DNA from: JBFIHF01 sp964411125
Lineage (GTDB): Bacteria > Myxococcota_A > Bradymonadia > Bradymonadales > Bradymonadaceae
Assembly (NCBI GenBank): GCA_964411125.1
Contig: CAYPJU010000048.1
Location: 1-46,730 of the forward strand
Direction of reading: 5' to 3'
Length of the DNA: 46,730 bases
The notes under the pieces are model-generated. The model saw nothing but the letters and a program-made list of their open reading frames with translations. It did no database searches and was not told where the DNA came from. The translations under genes and the position numbers were made by a program. Below are positions 40,391 to 46,730 of this stretch, one piece after another (the stretch's first letter is position 1; each line of letters begins with the position of its first letter).

Positions 40391-41191
40391 TCAATCGAAG
40401 GGGGTGTCTTCCGACTCTCCGCGCCCCAGGGGGGAAGACAGTTCCCGAGGATCGAGCTCACCGTCACGGTCGTAGTCGGGGAAGAGCCAGCTCGAGCTCG
40501 CGAACTCTTCTCGGAATGCATCGTACACTGCGTCGTTGTCGGCGACGTTGATCATGATGGGAGCCGGTCCGTCGATCGAGTCGAGCGTCTTCTCGTCGAA
40601 CCATGCATCGGCGGCAAAGCCGAGCAGGAGCCCCTCGCCTTCCTCCACCACCGCTTCGGCCTCCATCTCCACGCTCGAGCTGAAGTCCGCTTGAACCTGA
40701 AACGGCGTCCGGTCGCTCCGGAACCCACGAACCATCACGGACAACCCATCGAGGTCTTCGGGGATCGATGGTGCCTGGGCGCGGCGGGCCTCGGTGATCT
40801 CGAAAGAGAGCCCGCAGAAATCTCGCCCGATCGTGGTCAGGCGCAACGGTTCGGGAAAACTCGTCCCGGTGATCAGGTCGACCACGACCGATCCTTCGAT
40901 CGCGATCGGCTCCAGATCTTCCGCCCCTTCGGCCTCTTCGTCGTCTCCCTCGGGCTCGCACGGTTGAACCGCGAAGCTGTCGAGGGCGACCCACGCATGC
41001 GTAATCTCGATCCCGCTCCGCAGGGTGAGGGCGTTCGGCATGTTCGCCTCGAACGCCCGGACCTCGACGACGACTTCCGTCTCGGGCTCCGGTTCCGGTT
41101 CTGTCTGAGGGTTCCCGACGTCGGTGACGGCGCATGCGGCGAGGACCGACGGGAGGAGCACCCAGAGGCGCTGTACGGGGCTCGACTTCAT
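40391..41191 (-). CDS. Lipoprotein with post-lipobox TDVGNP motif, coupled to the TIGR02147 regulator
   Basis: 266 residues from ATG 41191, which overlaps the upstream stop (ATGA). An in-frame ATG four codons earlier is an alternative. The signal peptide ends SVLAAC (C20) and is followed directly by AVTDVGNPQTEPEPEPETEV. The body is beta-rich (ALTLRSGIEITHAWVALDSF) with acidic patches, and the C-terminus contains an EF-hand-like DYDRDGELD. The (T/E)xVGNP motif after the lipobox appears, from memory, in other secreted proteins next to TIGR02147 genes; this needs checking. Function unknown. Confidence 0.85.
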   Translation of the reverse strand: MKSSPVQRLWVLLPSVLAACAVTDVGNPQTEPEPEPETEVVVEVRAFEANMPNALTLRSGIEITHAWVALDSFAVQPCEPEGDDEEAEGAEDLEPIAIEGSVVVDLITGTSFPEPLRLTTIGRDFCGLSFEITEARRAQAPSIPEDLDGLSVMVRGFRSDRTPFQVQADFSSSVEMEAEAVVEEGEGLLLGFAADAWFDEKTLDSIDGPAPIMINVADNDAVYDAFREEFASSSWLFPDYDRDGELDPRELSSPLGRGESEDTPFD

Positions 41192-42036
41192 TCGCTTTCC
41201 CATCGGCTCAAAGGGAAGAGTTGAAAGCAGATCTGGTAGAGGAGCGACTTGTCCTCGTCGGTCTCCCGCTCGCAGATCTCCATGAGCTGCTCGCGAAAGG
41301 TGTGAATGCGACCCTTGATCTCGGCCACCGTGGCAGCATCGATGCAGACGGTCATCCCACTGACGTCACGCATCTCGCGCGGAACGGTATCGATCGACTC
41401 CGCGGCGCGCTCCAGCATCTGCCGGTGGTAGTTCCCGATCGCGAGGGACCGGACTTCGTGGCCGGTCGTGAGGGCCGGTTCGCCGCGCACGATGGCGCCG
41501 TCCTCGTCACGCTCCAACAGCCCCAGCTCGAGCAACAGGTCGAGGGCCTCCCGCACCTTCTTTGCCGGCACGCGCGGAAACAACTGTCGTCCGATCCACG
41601 CCGGGTCGTCCCGGAAGTCGTCGCGGGCCGCCATCTCCCGGATCGCCGGGTAGTACCAGCAGCTAAGGTACTCGAACATGCTGCGATCGATCCGACGCGC
41701 GCTCCGAAAACGTCGGCTCGCCGAGACCTCCTCGAAGTACTCGTTCTTCTCCCGAGCCGACGTCGCCTGGTTGAAGTTCACCAGCGCCCGAAAAAACCGG
41801 GCTTCTTCCCCCTCCAGCCCCAGCCCCTTGATCATCTGATGCGTCGACTTCTCCGTGAGGTTTCGCTCCCCGTCCATCACGAGCTTCAGGTAGTTGGGTG
41901 AGGAGTAGCCAGCGCGCCGCGAGAAGTACCGGTAAGAAAACGCCGGGACGTTCTCCTTGGCCGCCTCGTAGTAGGCGCCGAGGTACTCGCGGTAGTCGAG
42001 AAATTCGTAGATGTCGGGCGTCCAACTGCCGGCCAT
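41188..42036 (-). CDS. TIGR02147 family (DUF4423-like) regulatory protein
   Basis: 282 residues. IYEFLDYREYLGAYYEAAKE, FSYRYFSRRAGYSSPNYLKL and VMDGERNLT at the N-terminus form the helix-turn-helix-like signature of the TIGR02147 family first noted in Fibrobacter and Bdellovibrio. The C-terminus has a winged-helix-like segment (AKKVREALDLLLELGLLERD). Members are cytoplasmic and thought to regulate neighbouring secreted-protein genes. A good sigma-70 promoter precedes it (42074-42101). Its stop overlaps the next start by 4 bp. It faces the tandem Cys-rich lipoproteins across 213 bp carrying an operator-like dyad at 42150. Confidence 0.92.
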   Translation of the reverse strand: MAGSWTPDIYEFLDYREYLGAYYEAAKENVPAFSYRYFSRRAGYSSPNYLKLVMDGERNLTEKSTHQMIKGLGLEGEEARFFRALVNFNQATSAREKNEYFEEVSASRRFRSARRIDRSMFEYLSCWYYPAIREMAARDDFRDDPAWIGRQLFPRVPAKKVREALDLLLELGLLERDEDGAIVRGEPALTTGHEVRSLAIGNYHRQMLERAAESIDTVPREMRDVSGMTVCIDAATVAEIKGRIHTFREQLMEICERETDEDKSLLYQICFQLFPLSRWESE

Positions 42037-42073
42037 GAGATGCTCGCGCGTCCGTCGAAGCGGGGGACCTCAG

Positions 42074-42101
42074 TGTATACGGCGGGTCGTTCGCGTCTCA
42101 A
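42074..42101 (-). promoter_or_regulatory. Sigma-70 promoter of the TIGR02147 operon
   Basis: On the minus strand TTGAGA (42096-42101) and TATACA (42074-42079) are 16 bases apart, the best sigma-70-type match I found. The -10 box ends 38 bases before ATG 42036. Confidence 0.6.
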
Positions 42102-42149
42102 GCCATCGGGAGCTCAATGGCGCTCCAAATGAGTGGTTCCCGGCAGAAA

Positions 42150-42170
42150 TCGTATACTGACTGAATACGA
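42150..42170. promoter_or_regulatory. Operator-like dyad between TIGR02147 and Cys-rich lipoprotein genes
   Basis: TCGTAT-N9-ATACGA, a perfect 6-bp dyad with centre ACTGACTGA. It overlaps TATACT (42152-42157), a possible -10 box pointing toward the lipoprotein at 42250, and GTATAC recurs at the opposing promoter (42075-42080). Confidence 0.45.
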
Positions 42171-42249
42171 AATCTCGCCACGAAACGTGGAGCCGACTTC
42201 CTGTTCGACGTATTCTGCTCGGGTAAACCCAACCCGAATGGAGAGAGTC

Positions 42250-43761
42250 ATGAAACGTTTGCTGGGGCTTTGCGCCCTGAGTATAGGCCTCGTGGCGTGC
42301 GGCGGCGACAAGACCGGAACGAGCGGTGGCAAGAACAACGGTTCGAACGGTGCGTCGAACAACGGCGTGTCGAACAACGGCACGAACGACGGAACGAACG
42401 GCAGCAACAACGCGACCAATTCGGGCACGAACCAGACCTCCGGACCGTCGAACAACGGGACCACGACCGGCTCGAACAACGGGACGACGACCGCGCCCAA
42501 CAACGGCACGATCCCGAACCCCGACCAGTGCGGCGCCACCCCGCAGTGCGGGCCCGGCGAACCGCTGTGTGACACCGCGCGCCAGACCTGCGTCGAGTGC
42601 CTCTCCGACAACGATTGCGGCGTCGCCGAACCCGCCTGCGACGTCCGCGGCGAGTGTGTAACCTGCACCGAAGACGCCGACTGCGCGGGGACCCCGACGC
42701 CTGTTTGCGACACGCGCAGAAACGACTGCATCGCGGCGTGCACTTCCGACGCGGACTGCGACGGTCGCGCGGACACGTGCGACACGACGACCGGCCGCTG
42801 CTTCGAGTGCGCCGACGACACGCAGTGCACCGACCCGGACCGCCCTGTCTGCGGAGCAGCAGGGCTCTGTGTCCAGTGTGGGGCCGACGCCGATTGCCCG
42901 GCGGGCGACCCCCTCTGCTGGGTCGACGCAGGCCGTTGCGTCGAGTGCCAGCAAGATTCCCACTGCGGTGTCGCTTCGCCCTACTGCATCGACTTCGAGT
43001 GCCGAGAATGCACCAGCAACAGCGACTGCCCGGCTTCCGAACCCACCTGCCATCCCACCGACGCCGAGTGCGTGGTCTGTGCGGCGGATACGGACTGCGC
43101 CGCCGACACTCCGTTCTGCGAAGACGGCCAGCGCTGCGTGGAATGCGTCGACAGCAACCAGTGCGCCGACGGCTTGAGCTGCCGCGACGGCGCGTGCGTG
43201 CAGTGCCAGAACGACGACGACTGCGGCGGCGACACTCCGTTCTGCGACGACGCCACGAACCTCTGCCGCGGCTGCGTCGCCGACGGCGAATGCAACCCGC
43301 AGGGAGACGCCGCCACGCCCGTCTGTGACGAACCGACCGCCACGTGCGTGGAGTGCACCGACAGCCTCGACTGTGGCAACGGCGAACTCTGCAGCGCGGC
43401 GATGGTCTGCGTCGAATGCCTCGGCTCGGGCGATTGCGGTGTCGGCGAGGCTTGCACCAGCGGCGGACTCTGCACCACCGACTGCAGCCTCGACTCCGCA
43501 GTCTGCACAGCCGTGGGCCAGGTTTGCGATGCCGCGGTCGGAGCATGCGTCGGTTGTCTCGACAACGGCGACTGCCAGAACGGCGGCGGAGATATCTGCA
43601 ACCCCGCATCGCAACGATGCGGCGAGTGCGCCGTCGACGCAGACTGCGGCGGCGGGGAGCGCTGCAATCCGCAGTCGGCCCGCTGCGTCGAGTGCCTCGG
43701 CAACGCCGACTGCGGCACCGACGAGTACTGTGCCGACGACTTCCAGTGCGAGGAACCGTGA
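42250..43761 (+). CDS. Cys-rich lipoprotein with NNG linker, upstream copy of a tandem pair
   Basis: 503 residues. The signal peptide ends LVAC (C17). A linker of about 80 residues, NNG/NNGT repeats, follows. The rest is about ten disulfide units of about 35-40 residues, CVECxxDxDC...PxCDxxxxxC (for example CQQDSHCGVASPYCIDFECR), including a conserved DPLCWVDAGRCVEC. ATG 42250 is preferred (GGAGAGAG 5 bases upstream). Its stop codon shares its last base with the start of the next, paralogous gene, so they are co-translated. Probably a cell-surface protein; no enzymatic motif. Confidence 0.88.
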   Translation: MKRLLGLCALSIGLVACGGDKTGTSGGKNNGSNGASNNGVSNNGTNDGTNGSNNATNSGTNQTSGPSNNGTTTGSNNGTTTAPNNGTIPNPDQCGATPQCGPGEPLCDTARQTCVECLSDNDCGVAEPACDVRGECVTCTEDADCAGTPTPVCDTRRNDCIAACTSDADCDGRADTCDTTTGRCFECADDTQCTDPDRPVCGAAGLCVQCGADADCPAGDPLCWVDAGRCVECQQDSHCGVASPYCIDFECRECTSNSDCPASEPTCHPTDAECVVCAADTDCAADTPFCEDGQRCVECVDSNQCADGLSCRDGACVQCQNDDDCGGDTPFCDDATNLCRGCVADGECNPQGDAATPVCDEPTATCVECTDSLDCGNGELCSAAMVCVECLGSGDCGVGEACTSGGLCTTDCSLDSAVCTAVGQVCDAAVGACVGCLDNGDCQNGGGDICNPASQRCGECAVDADCGGGERCNPQSARCVECLGNADCGTDEYCADDFQCEEP

Positions 43762-44597
43762 TGAAGAAGCTAGCCGCCATCATCGCCCTCGGCGCTCTCG
43801 CAGCATGTGGCAACGAGACCGCCGGTCAGGGTTCGTTCGACGACGGGACCAACAACGGAACCGCCAACAACGGAACCGCCAACAACGGCGTCGCGAACAA
43901 CGGCGTCGCGAACAACGACGCCTCCGGAAGCTGCGGGGTCCAGGAATGCCCGGCCGGCGAGCCGCTCTGCTCTCCCGAGAGGCAGGTCTGTGTCGAGTGC
44001 ACCACCGATTCGCACTGCGGCCTCGCGTTGCCAGCATGCGACGTCGTGAGCGGTGAATGCCGCGAATGCGTCGACGATTCCCACTGCTTCGGAGAGGCAT
44101 CCGTCTGCAACGTCGATGAGCACCGGTGCGAACCACCGTGTGCCTCCGACGACGACTGCCGGGATGACACGCCGCTCTGCGACACCGACACTTCACGGTG
44201 CGTGGAGTGTCTGACCGATTCGCAGTGCGAAGATGGGGACTCGTGCAACGGCGGACAGTGCGTGGAATGCCTCTCCGACGGCGAATGCGGCGGGGAAGAT
44301 CCCTTCTGCTGGCAGGATGCCGGCCGCTGCGTGGAGTGCCGGACCGCCGACCATTGTGCCAACTCCGCGCCCTGCGTCGACTTCGAGTGCGTCGAATGCC
44401 TCACCGACACGGACTGCCCCGTCGCGGCGCCGTTCTGCGACCCGGACGAGATGCAATGTGTCGTGTGCCGGGACGGCGACCAATGCAGCGCAGAGAATCC
44501 GTTTTGCGACGAAGACCTCGGCTGCGTCGCCTGTCTCGAAGACGAAGACTGCGAAGATGGTCTGGCGTGCGAGGATGGTGAATGTGTCCCTGACTGA
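43761..44597 (+). CDS. Cys-rich lipoprotein with NNG linker, downstream copy of a tandem pair
   Basis: 278 residues. The signal peptide ends LAAC (C16), then a short NNGTANNGTANNGVANNG linker. About seven disulfide units follow, in the same order as in the upstream neighbour: GEPLCSPERQVCVEC, DPFCWQDAGRCVEC and DFECVEC each have a counterpart there. It is a duplicate lacking the last three or four units and most of the linker. Start overlaps the upstream stop by one base (TGATG). The 169-bp gap after it (44598-44766) holds only GACCGA-type short repeats. Confidence 0.88.
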   Translation: MKKLAAIIALGALAACGNETAGQGSFDDGTNNGTANNGTANNGVANNGVANNDASGSCGVQECPAGEPLCSPERQVCVECTTDSHCGLALPACDVVSGECRECVDDSHCFGEASVCNVDEHRCEPPCASDDDCRDDTPLCDTDTSRCVECLTDSQCEDGDSCNGGQCVECLSDGECGGEDPFCWQDAGRCVECRTADHCANSAPCVDFECVECLTDTDCPVAAPFCDPDEMQCVVCRDGDQCSAENPFCDEDLGCVACLEDEDCEDGLACEDGECVPD

Positions 44598-44766
44598 CGA
44601 ACCAGGGAGTAGGCGATGACGGGGGGGCGGAATGCTCTGAGCATCTCGGCGACGACCACACGTGCGACACGGAGACCGACCGAGACCGATCGAGACGTGA
44701 GGGGCTGTATCGACGGCGCCTGAGACTGGTACGGAGCGGCGTGGGGGCGTGTGAGAGTGACCGCGG

Positions 44767-46545
44767 TCAGTTCGAGGCGATGCAGACCGTCGGTCCGAAG
44801 AAGTCGTAGGAGTCGCAGACGTACCCGGACCGGCAGTCGGCATCGACCGTGCAACTCTCCCAGCAGAGGCTTCCACCACCCGCCGCAGAGCCTTCGATGC
44901 ACTCCGAACCGCTCGGGCATGCCGCCTGTCCGCTCCCACAGAACACCGAGCAGTATCCGCCCGGTTGGTTCATGACGCAGCCTCCCCATTCGCGCCCACC
45001 GCACTCCCACGCCCCCGCGCAGGCGTCGCCGACCGATCCGTTCCCGACGCCGGCGGGGAGGCACGTCTTCGTGCCCCCCTGATCCCCATCGAAGCAGAGA
45101 TAGCCAGAGCGGCAGTCGGCGTCGCTCTGGCAGTTGTCGGTGCAGAAGCGTCCATCATCGCAGCTCGACCCGGATGGGCAGTCGGCGTCGGAGTCGCACC
45201 ACACGATGCAGTAGCCCCCCTTCCAACCGTTGCTCTCGAGGGCACAACTCCCGTCCAGACCGCCAGCGCACTGCGAGTACGTCGAGCAGGAGCTCCCGAC
45301 CGCCCCGTTCCCCGAACCGCCGGGCACGCAGGTGTTCGCGCCTGCTCCGGGGCCGGGCTGGCAGTAGTGCCCCGACCTGCAGTCGGAATTCGTGCTGCAC
45401 GAGGCGAGGCAGAGGCCGAGCCCGTTGTTGTCGTAGTCGACGCACTTCGCGTCGGGAGCGCACGCCGAATCGGACTGGCAGTTCTTGCTGCAGTATCCGT
45501 CGTCGTAGCCGTATTTCGCCTCGGTGAGGCAGCGGGGGCAGCCGTCCCCCGACACGCACTCGTCGCCGATCCACTGGTCGCGCGAACAGGTGTTGTTGCG
45601 GCAGGTCTGCCCGCCGCTGCACGTCCCGCAATTGACGGTCCCGGTCGGTCCCTGGATCGAGCCGCACGTGGCGCCGAGCGCCGCGCAGACCAGTAGATCG
45701 TTGGGGTTGGTGGTGCAGTCGTCGTCGGTGTCGCTCGAGCAGCCCGCCGGACAGCAGCCGTCGCCGTGGATGCAGGCCGAGGTCGTCGCATAGTTGCAGC
45801 TCGCCGTGCAGGCGCTCGCGCTTCCGGTCAGCGTGTCGGTCGTGCACTCGTCGCCGTCGTCGCACGACGTCGGGCAATCCCCGTCGCAGAGCTCGCCGGG
45901 GTCGACGACCCCGTTGCCGCAGCTCGAAGAACAGTCTCCGTCGGTGCTGCTGTCGCACCCGTTGGGGCAGCAGCCGTCACCGTCGACGCACGCCGTGATC
46001 GAGGTGTTTCGACACGTCGCGTCGCACGTGGAGGGGCTTCCGTCCATCACGTCGGTCGTGCACGCGTTGCCATCGTCACAAGTCGCCGGACACGCGCCGT
46101 CGCAGATCTCCGGGTCTTCCACCACTCCGTTGCCGCACTCGTTCGAACATTCGGGGTCGTTGCTCGCGTCACACCCCGCCGGGCAACAACCGTCGGCCGC
46201 GCCGCAGGCGACAGGGCGAAACTCGCACGCAGCGCTGCAGTCGGCGGCCGAGCCGACGAGCTCGTACGTCCCGCACATGTTCGTCAGATCGTCGCACGAC
46301 GTCGGGCAATCCCCATCGCACGCTTCCCCTTCGTCCAGGACCCCGTCGCCGCAGAGACCCTCGATGTCACGAGCGTCCGGGGTAGTGCTGCCGTCCTCTT
46401 GCATCATCCCCGCGTCCGGCGATCCGGGCGGTCCCCCTTTCGGGGTCCGTTTGTCCGGAGGATCACTGCAGGCGGCCGCGCACAGCGCCGTCGTCAGAAT
46501 CACCGTCAGGAGCGTTTGCGGAAGATTGCGGCTAGATTCGTGCAT
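44767..46545 (-). CDS. Cys-rich lipoprotein with myxobacterial disulfide repeats
   Basis: 592 residues. The signal peptide ends AAAC (C26); an Asp/Gly/Pro linker follows. Four CGNGVV(D/E)-type units (CGDGVLDEGEACDGDCPTSC, CGNGVVEDPEICDGACPATC, CGNGVVDPGELCDGDCPTSC and related sequence) alternate with DGDGCCPxGCxSxTDxDC. The C-terminal half has about eight CxSDADCxSGYxC modules. It is paralogous to the gene at 11959-13488, with one more repeat unit and an Asp/Gly/Pro linker instead of the Asn/Gly one. ATG 46545 follows GAGG. Shares the TTTCAGTCGATCTCGA upstream element. Confidence 0.9.
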   Translation of the reverse strand: MHESSRNLPQTLLTVILTTALCAAACSDPPDKRTPKGGPPGSPDAGMMQEDGSTTPDARDIEGLCGDGVLDEGEACDGDCPTSCDDLTNMCGTYELVGSAADCSAACEFRPVACGAADGCCPAGCDASNDPECSNECGNGVVEDPEICDGACPATCDDGNACTTDVMDGSPSTCDATCRNTSITACVDGDGCCPNGCDSSTDGDCSSSCGNGVVDPGELCDGDCPTSCDDGDECTTDTLTGSASACTASCNYATTSACIHGDGCCPAGCSSDTDDDCTTNPNDLLVCAALGATCGSIQGPTGTVNCGTCSGGQTCRNNTCSRDQWIGDECVSGDGCPRCLTEAKYGYDDGYCSKNCQSDSACAPDAKCVDYDNNGLGLCLASCSTNSDCRSGHYCQPGPGAGANTCVPGGSGNGAVGSSCSTYSQCAGGLDGSCALESNGWKGGYCIVWCDSDADCPSGSSCDDGRFCTDNCQSDADCRSGYLCFDGDQGGTKTCLPAGVGNGSVGDACAGAWECGGREWGGCVMNQPGGYCSVFCGSGQAACPSGSECIEGSAAGGGSLCWESCTVDADCRSGYVCDSYDFFGPTVCIASN

Positions 46546-46568
46546 TGGGGCCTCGTGTTTGCGCTGGC

Positions 46569-46618
46569 AACCTAGCCGCCCGAACGTTCGAGATCGACTG
46601 AAACGCTCTGAAAGATTC
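46569..46618 (-). promoter_or_regulatory. Upstream element shared with the 11959 paralogue
   Basis: On the minus strand GAATCTTTCAG-AGCG-TTTCAGTCGATCTCGA, then TAGGTT (46569-46574) 23 bases after the second TTTCAG. The TTTCAG half is duplicated here relative to the copy at 11910. The hexamer is 23 bases before the ATG and could be a -10 box. Confidence 0.5.
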
Positions 46619-46645
46619 AGCCTCGACCGCGCCTTCTACGTCGCC

Positions 46646-46730
46646 TGAAAAACTCGCGGTTCCAAGGATGCAATCCCTGGTGGGGTGTGGGGCAATGGGG
46701 CAAAGCCCCACGGGTGCAGGGTGCAGGGTG
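46646..46730 (+). repeat. Dispersed two-hairpin repeat, copy C, cut by window edge
   Basis: TGAAAAACTCGCGG leader, CCAAGGATGCAATCCCTGG hairpin (one mismatch), GTGGGG, then GTGGGGC ... GCCCCAC, a 7-bp stem (46687-46693 with 46705-46711), then GGTGCAGG tandem repeats up to the end of the window. ATGCAATCCCTGGTGGG is identical to copy B. Confidence 0.8.

Noticed and set aside
42070..43614. 514-codon minus-strand frame over the Cys-rich lipoprotein
   Set aside because: Antisense to an obvious lipoprotein with signal peptide and repeat units; high GC keeps it open.
44725..44750. Sigma-54-like CTGGTACGGAGCGGC
   Set aside because: Spacing is one base too short, and it lies between convergent genes with no start downstream.
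44598..44766. GACCGA/GAGACG short repeats between convergent genes
   Set aside because: Too short and irregular to call a repeat element; no hairpin with T-run found.

Overview
This is a GC-rich, gene-dense bacterial window with no rRNA, tRNA or CRISPR array that I can see. The signs point to a predatory or social deltaproteobacterium of the Myxococcota (Sandaracinaceae, Polyangiales or Bradymonadales-like; inferred, not proven). They are: many lipoproteins with Asn-Asn-Gly or Asp/Gly-rich linkers, myxobacterial-type Cys-rich repeats, thrombospondin type-3 repeats, a MYXO-CTERM-like tail, a TIGR02147-family regulator, and sigma-54-like promoters.

Layout. 1-2114: alpha-glucan phosphorylase (glgP, runs off the left edge). 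2315-5610: Cys-repeat lipoprotein, small exported basic protein, phospholipase D-like lipoprotein. 5864-13488: a 1650-residue repeat/beta-helix surface lipoprotein, a PHB-depolymerase-like esterase lipoprotein and a Cys-rich lipoprotein. 13532-19694: soluble metabolism and stress genes (unusual SDR with two CxxC pairs, tandem-SDR fusion, transaldolase tal, Hsp31/hchA, small membrane protein). 20002-23491: trypsin-like protease lipoprotein, MutH and an SDR. 23769-30743: propeller-like lipoprotein, large winged-helix/ATPase/TPR regulator, and a divergent metallo-beta-lactamase lipoprotein/LysR pair. This pair sits among gene relics and short direct repeats. 30766-36565: SDR deletion relic, EGF/laminin-like lipoprotein, VWA lipoprotein, Gly-rich membrane protein and an SDR. 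36575-42036: a five-gene minus-strand run headed by a TIGR02147 regulator and ending in a LytM peptidase. 42250-46545: tandem Cys-rich lipoproteins and a large paralogue of the 12-kb lipoprotein.

About two thirds of the genes encode exported, mostly lipid-anchored proteins, so the window reads as a cell-surface and secretome region interrupted by a small metabolic block. The most unusual signals are: a dispersed two-hairpin repeat (three copies); a MutH homologue with a complete active site; a perfectly phased 22 x 33-residue repeat array; a deletion-derived SDR remnant plus other relics around the MBL/LysR pair; a TIGR02147-lipoprotein translationally coupled pair facing tandem Cys-rich lipoproteins across an operator-like dyad; and a shared upstream element in front of two paralogous Cys-rich lipoproteins 35 kb apart. 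Start sites were chosen by eye from ribosome-binding sites and signal peptides. No database search was possible.
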